Of a stretch of 64,000 nt of DNA, positions 34,762 through 46,309 are shown in pieces. This DNA is from Orientallactaga sibirica (taxonomy: Eukaryota > Chordata > Mammalia > Rodentia > Dipodidae): NCBI GenBank assembly GCA_036365145.1, contig JAEOAD010000240.1:2108001-2172000 (forward strand), written 5' to 3'. Position numbers and translations under genes: made by a program. Numbering within the stretch: position 1 is the stretch's first letter; every line of letters begins with the position of its first letter. The notes beneath the pieces were generated by a model. It was not told where the DNA came from. It saw nothing but the letters and a program-made list of their open reading frames with translations, and made no database searches.

Positions 34762-37498
34762 AAAATATTTTTTTATTTATTTCTATTATTCTGATTTTGC
34801 ATTCATAGTATTGGTTCCATTACCCTCCTCCCTGTCCTCCCTCTTCCAAAGGGACCCTCATCAATGGGGAATGTGGGTCGTGCATTGTGGGGGTTGTCAA
34901 GAGTTCTGGGGGGTAGGCCCCGGTCTCTGTGCATAATGCCCCAACTTGTGACTCTAACAATCTTTCCGCCCCCTCTTCCGCGAATTTCCCTGAGCCACAT
35001 TGGGGTCATTTTAGTTCGGCTTCAGTGATGAGGTTTTGGAAGCCTCTGTGTCTCTGGATATCTGGCTTAGTGGGAGTTGGATGTTCTCTGTGTTTATCTC
35101 CTTCAGCCTTTTTCTGGTGTTGTGATCACCATGAACGCTGTATTCTTGCCCTTCCCCTGCATTGTTCTATGGTTTCAGCTGCGGCCCTGGTGAGGTGCAA
35201 TTAGCTGATCCTCCCATCAGGTTCGTTGTCCACCTGAAAAAAGATAAGCAAATTCTACAACGGAGAGAAGAGTTAGTATTAGATAGAAGGGATGACCATA
35301 TATATTTTGGAGGGAATTCTATATAGGTCAGCTCTCTTGTAGCTCACATTTGGTGGTATCCTGAACTTGGAGACTGAGCTTGTTTTGTGTACCTGGTTTT
35401 GACTTATTTCCCAGTTCCAGCAATGTGTTCCATTCCATTGAGTGGATCTATTAGCCAAATCAAGAGCAGTTGGTTACCCACCATGGCTGTTTGCCACTAC
35501 TGCACTTGTATGAGCACTACGTCAGGTTGTTACCTACTGGGTATCTTAGTCTGCAAGATGTCTGGACCAATGTCGGACATTTTCCCCCAGTTGCTCATGT
35601 AGCACCCTCTGGCACTAGACTAGCTAACTGTCTGGGGTCTGACCCTCTTCCAGATTCTGGCCAGGTCTCTCTGTGTTTGGTCTCACACACGTATGCTGTC
35701 TTCGACAGTAGGGTCTTACCATTAACCTTTAGTGGGTCACCAAGAACTCTGACAAAAGTCTGTCTTTTTTGGGAATTGTAGGTGTCTTGGATCAACAGCT
35801 CATTGTGGAAGTTAACCCCGTGCTGGCACTGGGAGCTATAAGTCTGCACCTAGGAAGGTGAGGGATGAAAAATATAGATAATATAAAAGAGAAAGTGAGC
35901 ATAGAGAGGAGAGGGAGAGAGAGAGAGAGAGAGAGAGAGGGAAGGGAAGGGAAGGGAAGGGAAGGGAAGGAGGGGAAGGGAAGGGAAGGGAAGGGAAGGG
36001 AAGGGAAGGGAAGGGAAGGGAAGAGAAGAGAAGAGAAGAGAAGAGAAGAGAAGAGAAGAGAAAGAAGAGAAGAGAAGAGAAGAGAAGAGAAGAGAAGAGA
36101 AGAGAAGAGAAGAGAAGAGAAGCAGGACAAGATTAGGGTTAGTCTTCATGATGCTCTCTCCAGATTCCTGTGGTTCAGTATTCCCTCTGTGGGCCTGCTG
36201 AAGGATCAATGTTTTAGCCTGTTGTTCAGAGTAAAGGGTTTTATAGTATCTTTTCCTTTTGGGTCCCAATTTGTATCCCACCCCCCTTGTCCTCCCCCCC
36301 ACCCTCTCATTCCCTCCCACCTTTACCCTTCCTCCATCCCTCCCTCCCTCTTGTCTGATCCTCAGAGAGTTCATTAGGTTTGGCCACATGTCACGTGGAT
36401 TCAGGTTAGGAGCGACAGATAAATGAGACCATGCAATGATTATCTTTTTGTGCTTGGATGAGCTCACTGAGGATGATCTGTTCCATGTTTGACCATTTTT
36501 TTTTCAAATTTCCTTATTTCATGTTTCCTTACTCCTACAAAGAATTCCATAGTGTAGATATACCACATCTTTGTTATCCATTCATCTAGTGATGGACACC
36601 TGGGTTGATTCCAGCTTTGTGCTATTACGAATTGAGCAGCTATAAACATGGTTGAGCAAATGTCTCTGATCTGAGGCTTGGAGCCTTTAGGGTAAATGCC
36701 CAATAAGGGAATAACTGGATCCATTGGTAGGTCTATGTCATCCTTTTCAGGAGTCTCCATATAGCTGTCCATAATGGTTGAACCATTTTACTTTCCCACC
36801 AGCAGTGAAAACTTGTTCCTATTTCTCCACAGCCTCACCAGCATTTGTTTTCATTGTTTTTTTTTTTTTAATGTTAGCCATCCTTAATGGGGTAAGGTAG
36901 AATCGCATAATTGTTTTAATTTGCATTTCCCTGATGATTAGGGATGTTGAACATTTTCTTAAATGTGCGTTTGCTATTTGTATTTCTTCCTCTGAGAACT
37001 CCCTGTGCAGTTCTCTGCCCCACTTTGTGAGTGGGTTGTTTGGTGTATTATTGTTTAGGTTTTGGAGTTCTTTGTAGATTCTAGAAATTAGGCCTCTGTC
37101 AGTTGTATAGCTGGTGAAAATTTTCTCCCATTCTGTGGTTAATCTGCTGGCTTTGGTTATAGTATGTTTGTCAGTGAAAAAGCTTTTCAGCTTCATGAGA
37201 TCCCAATGGTTGAGTGACTGTTTAATTTCCTGAGCTGCTGGGGTTTTGTTCAGGAAATCTTTTCCCACTCCTATATGGCAGAAGGTTCCTCCTATTTTTT
37301 CTTCCAGTAGTTCAGAGTTTCTGGTCTTTGATCCATTTGGACTTAATTTTTGTGCATGGAGAGATGTGTGGGTCGAGTTTCATTTTCCTACATATGGTTG
37401 TCCAGTTTGTCCAGCACCATTTGTTGAAGATGCTGTCTTTTCTCCATTCTGCATTGGTAGGGCCTTTGTCAAATATCAAGTAGCTGTAGTTATTTGAC
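34762..37498 (-). mobile_element. L1, 5'-truncated, - strand, second 3' UTR lineage
   Basis: The T-rich end at 34762-34790 is the tail. The 3' UTR runs to about 36450 and ORF2 remains to 37498, where the element is 5'-truncated. ORF2 pieces include MGKDFLNKTPAAQEIKQ-like and DEWITKMWYIYTMEFFVGV segments, broken by frameshifts. It matches the + strand copy at 23405-25195 along the whole 3' UTR, except for an expanded GA-rich array at 35905-36121. Confidence 0.9.
35905..36121 (+). repeat. (GA)n-(GGGAA)n-(GAGAA)n array
   Basis: It begins as GA dinucleotides, changes to about 16 GGGAA pentamers from 35940, and then to about 20 GAGAA (AGAAG) pentamers from 36022. It lies inside the L1 3' UTR. The homologous place in the other copy has only a CT run of some 40 bases. 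Confidence 0.95.
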
Positions 37499-37978
37499 CC
37501 AAATTATGGGTCTTATTTTTGTTTTGTTAAGCCATCCAGTTGGTAGTAATCTCTTACAGTAGCACTAGGAAACTAATATAAGGAAACTAACAATCCTGAA
37601 AATGGATACTAGGTAATGGGAGGTTTCTGTTCCAGACAGAAGCTACAGATAAGTGAGAAAGAAAGGTTCAAATGAATTCTGTTGTTCTGGACTAATCAGA
37701 AACATGAAAATAAATTCATGTTTAGCTTAGTATTAACACAGAAATAATTGTAAGTAACTATGTATTCACAAGTCCTAGTACTATACTTTGGGAGGGCCTA
37801 GAAGCAGAGGTATCCCAGTAGTAACAAAGCAACTCCAGCACCCAGATCTTGGTCTCTAAATACTATTCTCCAAAAAGGAACAGGGCTGACTGAGAAATGA
37901 CTAATTCAAAGACTATGGGAGGAAAAGGATGAACATGGCACATCCTGTAGTTACATAGTGCTTGAAAAGTAAAAGGAT

Positions 37979-38164
37979 GAGGGCTAAGTAGATGACTCCA
38001 CTCTCATGCATGAGAACCTCAATTTAATCCCCAGCATCCACATAAAAGGCCAGGTATGACTGCACATGCCTATAACCCCAATGCTGGGGGGTGGGGTGCA
38101 AAAAAGAGTATTGCTGAGGCTCCCTACTCTGGTCAGACAGACTAACCAAAAAAAAAAAAAAAAA
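37979..38164 (+). repeat. Older B4-type SINE
   Basis: A tRNA-like head (GGGCTAAGTAGATGACTCC) is joined to a B1-like part (GACTGCACATGCCTATAACCCCAATGCTGG) and a poly(A) tail. Confidence 0.65.
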
Positions 38165-38280
38165 CAGCAAGCACCAAGTTTCAGTGCATACTGTCTGAAG
38201 GAAATAAGATAGCAGAACAATAAAAGAAGACACCTGGATCACCTGAAGCTGCAAACAAACTCTAGGCACATATCATTTTG

Positions 38281-38372
38281 CATCTAGTTTTACATGGGTG
38301 CTGGGAATTGTACCCAGGGCAGGTGTGTTTGGCAAGCAATCACCTTTAACTACTGAGTCATTTCCCCAACCC
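38281..38372 (-). repeat. Old SINE fragment, - strand
   Basis: The + strand ends with ACTGAGTCATTTCCCCAACCCC, the complement of a B3/B4-type SINE head. GTGCTGGGAATTGTACCCAGG is the B-box area. Confidence 0.6.
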
Positions 38373-38431
38373 CATTTTTAAAAATTTTTATCTGTTTTAT
38401 TTTCATTCTTTTAGTAGTGTTCAACCAGTTT

Positions 38432-38511
38432 AGATGTTTATTAAGTAAAATATTTTATAAGTTGATTAAAAAGATGTTTATTAAGTAAAATGTTTTATAA
38501 ATTGATTAAAA
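38432..38511 (+). repeat. 40-bp tandem duplication
   Basis: AGATGTTTATTAAGTAAAAT begins each of two adjacent 40-bp units (38432-38471 and 38472-38511), which differ at only a few bases. Confidence 0.9.
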
Positions 38512-38567
38512 AGAATATTTCTAACCAAAAATATGCCTCTTATATCCTAGCATTTTCATGATTTTTT

Positions 38568-38892
38568 TTGAGTGTGTATGTATGGTTTGTATGTACATAT
38601 GGACACATAGGCACTAATGTTTGGAGGTCAAAGGACAACCTTGGGGTGCTAGTCCTCACTTCCTACCTTGTTTGTGAAAGAGTGTGTCTTGTTTTTTGTT
38701 AGTTTGTTTGCCACAGCAAATGCTAGGCTATCTAGGGCACAAGCTTCAGGTTCCATGACTCCATCTCCCATTGACATGGGCATTCTGAGATTAAAGATGT
38801 GTGTGTGATTTGACTTGAAGGGTTCTAGGGATCCAAATTCCAGTTGTCAGGTTGGCACAGTAAGTTCTTTAACTGCTGAGCCATCTCCCTAT
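38568..38892 (-). repeat. Old B4-type SINE, - strand
   Basis: On the + strand it runs from GGAGGTCAAAGGACAACCTTGG, through a B1-like middle, to ACTGCTGAGCCATCTCCCTA, the complement of a tRNA-like head. This is the layout I recall for rodent B4 elements. Confidence 0.7.
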
Positions 38893-39064
38893 TTTTATAG
38901 TTTTTACAGAAAATCATTAGGTCTTTTCTTAACTTCAAATTTATAGTGTTGTTACAGTATGTGAAAAAGGGTTCAATACCACTTTTTTTCAATTTTAACC
39001 TTCCATTACTGTTTTAAAATGTTTGATATCATAAAATTTAAATCATATTTTTAAGTACTTAAGC

Positions 39065-39299
39065 AGGGGCTGGTGAGGTGGCTCAGTGGTTAAAATCATT
39101 TTCTTGTAAAGCCTAATGGCCTGGGTATGACCCTCTAGCATCCAAGTTAAAAGTGGCGCATGTCTAGAGTTTGTTTGCAGTGGCAGGAGGCACTGGCATA
39201 CCCACTCATATTCTAATTCCTCCCTCCCTCCCTCTTTCTCTCTCTCTCTCCTCTCTCTCTCTCTAATAAATGAAAATATTTTTAACAAAAAATAAATAC
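39065..39299 (+). repeat. tRNA-related SINE with CT-rich tail
   Basis: GGGGCTGGTGAGGTGGCTCAG head and CT-rich 3' part. A perfect 12-bp target duplication AAGTACTTAAGC lies at 39053-39064 and 39300-39311. Confidence 0.95.
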
Positions 39300-39311
39300 A
39301 AGTACTTAAGC

Positions 39312-39545
39312 TGAAGGAAGTGGAGATGACTCAGTGGGTAAAGTGCTTGCATTGCAAGCATGAGGACCCGAGTTTGACACCCAATACCCACATAAATGCC
39401 AGGCAGGCATAGTGGTACATGCCTGTATCCCAATGTAGGGAGGGGAACAAAGACATGTAGATCCCTGGTGTTTCAATCTAGCCTAATCTGTGAGCTTGAA
39501 GCCAATGAGAAACCTTTTTTCAAAAAGAGGAGTTAATTACCTCCT
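39312..39545 (+). repeat. Older B4-type SINE
   Basis: The tRNA-like head GGAGATGACTCAGTGGGTAAAG is joined to a B1-like part (GCATAGTGGTACATGCCTGTATCCCA). A CA-rich tail follows to about 39590. Confidence 0.7.
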
Positions 39546-39974
39546 TCACACACACATGCACTCAAATGCATGTGCACCCACACAAAGTATTCTTACCCAC
39601 AGAACATGAATACATAGACAAACACTATACACACAGGCAAAAGTTTTTAAAGTACATAAGTTGATATTTTTGTTATTAAATTCAATACAAAATACGTGGT
39701 TTTGTCACCAAATGGTAAACAGAAATTTGGTATCTTTGTTTTATTCTGATTTGTTGTTTAGCTCATTTATTATAAAACTAGCAGGAAGGCTTTTACTCAA
39801 TCTATATGTTCCAACATAAAATAAAGGAAAATAGACCACCACAGAAGCCTGCTTTACTCTTAAGTGCACATGGTGCTCAAACCCAGGCTGAGGCTTATCT
39901 TCAGGGTTGAATCTCCTTGGAAGAATAAACCAGTTCTAGAAACCTCACATGGAACATTAAAAAGCTATACAATG

Positions 39975-40230
39975 GGCTGGAGAGATGGCTGAGCGGTTAA
40001 GGCACCTGCCTGTTAAGCCTAAGAACCTGGTTCCAATCTCCATGTCCCATGTTTAGCCAGATGCAAAATGACGCAAGGGCACAATGCCACACTTGCCCAC
40101 AAGGGGGTGGACTCATCTGGATTTCGTTCACAGCAGCTGAGACACTGCTGGCGCGCCCATTCTCTGTCTCCCTCTCCCTCTCCCTCTCTGTCTCTCTCTG
40201 TGTCTCTCTCCAAAAATAAAAATAAAACAA
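39975..40230 (+). repeat. tRNA-related SINE with CT-rich tail
   Basis: A near-consensus copy. 14-bp target duplication AAAGCTATACAATG/AAAGTTATACAATG at 39961-39974 and 40231-40244, the same site as the left end of the neighbouring MaLR retrocopy. Confidence 0.95.
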
Positions 40231-40256
40231 AAAGTTATACAATGTGGCACATTGTC

Positions 40257-40279
40257 CTGCTGCTGCTGCTGCTGCTGCT
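40257..40279 (+). repeat. (CTG)n short run
   Basis: About 7.7 CTG units, expanded from the two to three found at the same LTR position in related copies (42037 and 54407 areas). Confidence 0.9.
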
Positions 40280-41511
40280 ATCCACCTGATGTTGTCTAGG
40301 TGTGATGCACGTGAGCCCTCTGCTCATACCATCATTTCCCCCCTAACATCATGGAGCTTCCCCTTGAATCTATAAGCCAAAGTAAACCCTTCTCTTCCAC
40401 AAGCTGCTCTTAATCAGGTAATTTCTGCCAGCAATGAGAAGTTCACTGTAACAGTGAAATTGGTACCAAGAAGTGGTGTCTTGCTGCTAGAAACCTGACT
40501 ATGTGACTTTGGTCAATTGGAACTGATTTGGGGGAGGAATCTGAAATGATTTGAAACCTTGGCCTAAGAGATGCACTGTAGTACTATAAGTACAGCTTGA
40601 TGGATTATTCTGGTTAGAGTTGAAAGATATGAATGCAGTAAGAACTAAGGACTGTAAGGTTTGGCTTATAGGGGGAAGAAAGAGCTTTGCCTGGACTGGG
40701 CTAGAAGCAGTTTGTATGAGAGGCTTGTGTTATGCCCATGTCCTGAGAACTTGTGCAGGGATGCATTGCATAGAAATGGATTGGTGGGAGCAGAGGGATG
40801 TGGCACAGAAAGAAATGAAATCTTTACAGTAAAAATGGTGCCCATTAAGCTGAAACTGTTTGAGAGATTACAACCATTGAGATTGGGCCAGCTGACCTGC
40901 ATTGGGACAACAAGGAAGAATGCAGCCTCTTTTGAAGGGGACTGAATGCTGAAGGAGTGTCCCATTCTTCAAAGTCTGCTTTACTCCCCTCTGGACTAAA
41001 AAGTTGGTAGCTCATCTGGTACTATGGAGTATAACAAATGCAGGAAAGGGAGGGTTACTGAATTTGCAACACGGTTTTGTTTCTTGGAAATAGCCATGGG
41101 CTATTGGGCAGGCTTGTTGAATGACCTGCATGGAAGCCCAATGGAGCCATGAGGATGAACTGTGAGTTGCAATGGAGACCCAGTGGAGATGCCAGGGCTA
41201 TGGGATGGTTACCAAGGAGAGCTGATGGCCCCAGATGAAATTATCCTAGACTACAAAAGTAGCCTAGCTTGAGGGGCAAAATTGGAACTCCAAAAACTTG
41301 TCACAGGTTAGAATTATTGGAGACTTGTCACGGACTAGAATTGTGAGATTTAGAGCTACAGAGTTTCAAGTTTGCCCTGTTTGTTTTAAACCTTATATTG
41401 TTTGAATATTTCTTTGATGTGCCCAATGCCATCTTTTACAGTATGAATGTTTATTCTGTGTTACTATGGGGGCTTTTTTTTGGTATTATGGTTCAATTAA
41501 AAGACCTTGGA

Positions 41512-41716
41512 GGGTGAAGAGATGGCTTAGTAGTTAAGGCACCTGCCTGTGAAGCCTAAGGACCCCAAGTTAGAGGCTCGATTCTCCAGGACCCATGTAA
41601 GGCAGATGCACAAGGGGACACACACATCTGGAGTTCGTTTGCAGTGGCTGACAGCCCTGATGCACCCATTCTCTCTCTTTGTACCTGCCTATTTCTGTAT
41701 CTCTCTCTCTCTCTCA

Positions 41717-41759
<43 letters not shown>

Positions 41760-41769
41760 AATTACAAAA
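41512..41769 (+). repeat. tRNA-related SINE with long (AAAT)n tail
   Basis: Inserted in the MaLR internal region. Head GGGTGAAGAGATGGCTTAG, and TAAA tail of about 12 units. Target duplication of about 10 bp around ACCTTGGA on each side (41500-41511 and about 41770-41781). Confidence 0.9.
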
Positions 41770-42203
41770 AAATACCTTGGACTATGGGGATATTTGACCA
41801 TCATTTTAAAGTTGGACTGAATGCATTTTACATCATGTATAGTTATCAGTTTCTGAGGGCTATAGGCAGAATGTGGTAGTTTGATTCAGGTGTCCCCCAT
41901 AAGCTTATGTATTCTGAAAGCTAGGTTCCTGGCTGGTGGCAATTTGGGAATTGAATCCCCCTGGAGGCAGTGTATTGTTGAAGGTGATTTTTATGGGTAC
42001 TATCACCAGCTTCCCCTTACCAGTGTTTGACACATTCTCCTGCTGCTGGCTGTCTACCTGATGTTGGCCCAGAGGTGATATCCACCCTCTGCTCATGCCA
42101 TCATTTTCCCCTGCCATCATGAAGCTTCCCTGTGAATCTGTAAGCTAAAATAAACTCTTTCTTTCCAGAGAAGGAAAAAAAAATTAAAAATAAAAAACAG
42201 CTA

Positions 42204-42375
42204 TACATGGGAAGAAAATCTTTGTACCCAACATACCTGACAAAAGATTACCAAGTAAAATACACAAAGAACCTCAAAACTTAACAGTAAAGAAGAAAAT
42301 AAAATTAGAACATAGGCAAAAGATAGGAAGAGAAATTTCAAGGAAGAAAATGTTCAATATTACTAGTGACTTTGG
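42204..42375 (+). mobile_element. Old L1 ORF2 fragment
   Basis: GGAAGAAAATCTTTGTACCC and later AGGCAAAAGATAGGAAGAGA match the ORF2 end region seen in younger L1 copies. Heavily diverged. Confidence 0.55.
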
Positions 42376-42719
42376 TTAGGTTTTCAGGGTGGCATGTAAA
42401 AGGTGTCTAAGTCACCACCCCATCTTAATAAGTAACCTAAACAAAATGAAAAAGAAACATTCTTCTCAGTTCCCAGGAGCATAGGACAAACTGCTATCCC
42501 AAAATAAAAATAAATAGCAGCTAAATAGGGTCACAATTTACTGAACTAAAACCTCCATCTAATCCATAGCCTTGCAGGAAAGCCTGAACTGTAACTAACA
42601 AACCTGAAGCTCAAGGTGGTCAATTCTGAGTAAAAATTTCCCTCACAAGGTAGTCATACATTTGTGCATTTTACAGCCCAATTCTCATGGGGAATATCAA
42701 TTAAAACCCCCTCAATTCA

Positions 42720-42940
42720 GGCTGGAGAGATGCCTTAGAGGTTAAGGCACTTGCCTGTGAAGCCTAAAGACCCAGAATCAACTCTCCAGAACCCATGTAC
42801 GCTAGATACACATAGATCTGGAGTTTGTTTGCAGAGGCGTGCCCATTCTGTCTGTCTCGGTCTCTCTCTCTCTCCCTCTCTCTCTCCCCCTCACTCTGCT
42901 TCTCTCTCTCTTTCAAATAAGTAAATTAAAATTAAAAAAG
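42720..42940 (+). repeat. tRNA-related SINE with CT-rich tail
   Basis: Head GGCTGGAGAGATGCCTTAGAGG, box AATCAACTCTCC and a long CT-rich part. Confidence 0.88.
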
Positions 42941-43193
42941 AACTCATTCTATCAGCAGGTGGGAGGAGAAAGAAATCATTTTGAAATACACAAGAGAGTT
43001 CTGTTCTCCTTGATAAGACTTACCTTTAAGGAGAAAGTATAACATAGCCCAACCTGCTGAGGTTATATCAGAACTCAACTGACCAAAGAGAAGAAACCTA
43101 AGTAACTCCAGCCAACTCTAGCCCTGTGAATAGATGAAGGAAAATACTCCCTCTATTCTTCCATGAAGAAGAGAAATTTCCAAGTAAAAAAGG

Positions 43194-43290
43194 AAAGCTG
43201 GGCTTGGTGACATGACACGTGACTATAATCCCAGTACAGGGCAAACTGAGAAAGGAGGATCACAAATTCAAAAACAAAACAAAGATAAGG
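43194..43290 (+). repeat. Diverged B1-like SINE
   Basis: GCTGGGCTTGGTGACATG head and ATAATCCCAGTACAGGG. The 3' part is decayed. Confidence 0.6.
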
Positions 43291-43475
43291 CCTAAGAAGC
43301 ACTTGTGAAGTGTACTACCTAGGAGCACAAATCACTAAAACAGAGACCTAATCATGGTACTAACATTTGCCTTTTCAACACACCTTCCCACTATACTACA
43401 CTGTTACCAAAAGACTATTCACCACAGTTTCTTTTATCCTGTATATCATAATTGCCTTTAAAAAAATAAAAATTA

Positions 43476-43692
43476 GGACTGTAGGGGATGGCTTAGTGGT
43501 TAAGGTTTGACTGCAAAGCCAAAGGACCCCAGTTTGATTCCCCAGGGCCCACGTTAGCCAGATGCATAAGGGGGCACACGTGTCCAGAATTCGTTTGCAG
43601 TGGCTGGAGGTCCTGATGTGCCCATTCTCTCTCTTTCCCCCTCTCCCTCTTTCTTTATCAAATAAATAAAAATAAAATTTATTTTAAAAAAC
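43476..43692 (+). repeat. tRNA-related SINE with CT-rich tail
   Basis: Head AGGACTGTAGGGGATGGCTTAG and AGTTTGATTCCCC box. A short AAAAATTA duplication lies at the ends. Confidence 0.88.
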
Positions 43693-43871
43693 AAAAATTA
43701 TATATAATAAACAAAAAACAAAATATATGGTTTGAAGAACAGAAGATTCTTAAGGCAGTGAAACTATGCTACATACTACATAATAGTGAATACATGCTTT
43801 TATAAACTTGTCCAAACTTAGGAGATACACAATACTCAGAATAAAACCCAATCTATGCTATGGACTCTGGG

Positions 43872-44660
43872 TATGTATTACTTTTCTCATTTCAGTGACT
43901 GAGTAACTGACAGGAAAAGACCTAAGGCAGGAAGGATTTATTCTGGCTCACCGTTTGAAGGTGAGATGCATACCATGATAGCAGGGAAGGCATGGTGGCA
44001 AAAATGGCTAGCAGTTTTGTGGAGGGAGAGAAGTTGCTCACATCTGGGCAGATGAGGAAGCAGGGACAAAAGAATGCCAGCACTCATCTCTGTCACACCC
44101 TCCAAGGCTCAGGGTCCATTGCAGAAGAAGGGGTAGAAAGAATGTAAGAGCCAAAAGAGGAGTACAACTCCTTACTCTGCAATTGTCCAGACAGAAATTG
44201 GCCTTGATATCCATGACCTCGCAGTGCCTAGCAATACCTTCACAAGACCCTCATAATAGGAGAAAAAGACAATGACATCAAATTAAAAGAGAGACTAATG
44301 GAGAGAGGGAGGGGATATGATGGAGAGTGGAGTTCTGAAGGGAAATGGGGGGAGGGGAGGGAAATGGGGGGAGGGGAGGGAAATATGATTTTTTTGTCTG
44401 TAAGTATAGAAGTTGTCAATAAAAATAAATAAATAAATCTGACAATAGTAAATAGTAAAAAAAAAAAAAAAAAGATGAATATCAGCCCTCATAAGATTTT
44501 CTCCTTTTCCCTTTTTCCAGTCTGGGATCCCAGCCTATAGGATGATGTCACCCACATTCACAGAGGGTCTTCCATCTTCAGTTAAACACTCGGGAAATAC
44601 CTTCAAAGTTATGCCCTTTCATAGGTGTGGCTCCTACCTTGACAATGAAGAGTAACCGTT
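43872..44660 (+). mobile_element. Old rodent MaLR-type LTR split by an L1
   Basis: The left part (43872-44087) has GGAAGGATTTATTCTGGCTCAC and GATAGCAGGGAAGGCATGG. The right part (44493-44660) has GATCCCAGCCTATAGGATGA and ends TTGACAATGAAGAGTAACC. The order and motifs are those of an abundant rodent LTR that I know from mouse. The L1 at 44088-44476 interrupts it. Confidence 0.7.
44088..44476 (+). mobile_element. L1 3' UTR insertion, 5'-truncated
   Basis: 389 bp that match the last part of the 13-18 kb L1 3' UTR, from CTCAGGGTCCATTG to the poly(A) tail. Flanked by GAATGCCAGCACTCAT (44072-44087) and GAATATCAGCCCTCAT (44477-44492). Confidence 0.9.
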
Positions 44661-44707
44661 AAAAGGAATAATGTGTCAAGATAAGCTCATCAAATATAGT
44701 AAATGTA

Positions 44708-44924
44708 GGGCTGGAGAGATGGCTTAGGGGTTAAGGCGCCTGCCTCCTAAGCCTAAGAACACTGGTTCCAATCTCCAGCGGTTCCAATCTCCAGGTCCCA
44801 CGTTTAGCCAGATGCAAAGTGATGCAAGGGCGCAATGCCACACTTGACCACAAGGGGGTGGGCACATCTGGATTTCGTTCGCAGCAGCTGAGAGACTGCT
44901 GGCGCACCCATCTCTGTCTTCCTT

Positions 44925-44964
<40 letters not shown>

Positions 44965-44979
44965 AAAATAATAATAATA
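44708..44979 (+). repeat. tRNA-related SINE with CT-rich tail
   Basis: It has the same internal duplicated GGTTCCAATCTCCAG as the copy at 25532. A 16-bp target duplication with one mismatch (AAATATAGTAAATGTA) lies at 44692-44707 and 44980-44995. Confidence 0.95.
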
Positions 44980-45019
44980 AAATATAGCAAATGTATCACT
45001 CTAGTGTATGGCTGATGGG

Positions 45020-45420
45020 AGAACATGATATTGGGGGGGGACTGTGCATATAGGGGAAACACAACCCAGAAAATACACTCCTGAACATCTACCCCAGAAA
45101 AATAAGGACCTATGCATCCCAACAAAACCTGTATATCTACTAATAGCAACTTCATTCACAATAATCCAAAACTGGTAATAAATGAGATGTTTTCCAAGGG
45201 GAGAAACATGGAAGTATAGTCTTTCCAAAATCACCCGTGGTGAATACTACTTAATAAAAAAGAATGAACTGTTGATACACCCAAAAAGTTATATGTATTC
45301 TACAGAGAAAAGAAGCCATTCCAATGATTGCATATCTGCATGATTCCATTTATTCATCATTCTTGAAATGACAAAATTACAGAAATGGAAAACAGCTTAG
45401 TACTCTCAAAGAGTTAAAGG
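45020..45420 (+). mobile_element. Ancient L1 ORF2 3' fragment
   Basis: The order of blocks follows the L1 end: AACATCTACCCCAG..., TTCATTCACAATAATCC, AATGAGATGTTTTCC..., then GGTGAATACTACTTAATAAA and GAATGAACTGTTGATACA. Highly diverged, so older than the other L1s here. Confidence 0.6.
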
Positions 45421-45469
45421 GAAATGAAAAGGGAGTTCTGCTTTATATATTTATATATTCATTCATTCA

Positions 45470-45533
45470 TTGGCTGTTCTAGGGTTCAAACCCAGGCAAA
45501 TGCTGTACTACTGAGTGACATCCCCATCACAAG
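45470..45533 (-). repeat. Old SINE fragment, - strand
   Basis: TTCTAGGGTTCAAACCCAGG with ACTGAGTGACATCCCC is the complement of a tRNA-like SINE head. Confidence 0.5.
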
Positions 45534-45841
45534 GCTAGAGTTTGACTATGCCAGTATAACCTGTATACCTTGGATGTGATATTATAATGTAGTTTTATAT
45601 TTCCATGGGGAAAAATGGACACAGAATACATAGAATCTCTTTGTATTATTTCTCAAAAATTGTATGTAAATCTACTGTCTCAGAAAAAAAATAGTTAAGA
45701 AAATGAAGGGTGAAAAAAACTGTAACATGACCAGAGACACACAATTTAATTTGATATCTGATATACAGCAACAATGAATATTACCAACAACTCAAACACT
45801 ACTTATAAAGTTTAGAACCATAATTCTCTTGAATATTCTCA

Positions 45842-46075
<234 letters not shown>

Positions 46076-46309
46076 TTAAAACATGTATAATGCCAAAAGT
46101 TTTTGTAACCTTAATGAAAAACACAAATAAAAGAGGATTTCTTCTGTCCAACTTGAAAACAATCAATAAGATCTAAATATGCCAAACAAGCCTGATATAT
46201 CACAGATAAAAATCCAATGCTGATTTGGCAGCTTTGTCTGAATGAAGAATTCTTCTCCTTCCCATTATTGAACTTTTACATATATACTTCTGTCTTAAAA
46301 TATTAAATC

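Larger units (their letters stand above)
40245..42196 (+). mobile_element. Polyadenylated retrocopy of a MaLR transcript
   Basis: It begins inside an LTR (R and U5, 40245-40453). A decayed tRNA-Leu-like primer site TGGTACCAAGAAGTGG (40461-40476) and an internal part without coding capacity follow. A second LTR starts at 41872 (TGTGGTAGTTTGATTCAGG) and stops about 15 bases after AATAAA (42149-42154) in an A-rich tail. Missing 5' U3 and missing 3' U5 are what a cap-to-poly(A) RNA would give. The L1-type target site TTAAAAAGCTATACAATGG is at the left, and a similar AGCTATACATGG follows the tail. A SINE lies inside at 41512-41769. Confidence 0.75.

Noticed and set aside
35792..36467. Long frames (112-205 codons) with Ser/Leu/Phe or Arg/Glu/Gly repeats, on both strands.
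   Set aside because: They are translations of the pentamer arrays, which lack stops in several frames.
40257..40279. CTG repeat as a possible expansion locus.
   Set aside because: Fewer than eight units, within a retroelement LTR and not in a host exon.
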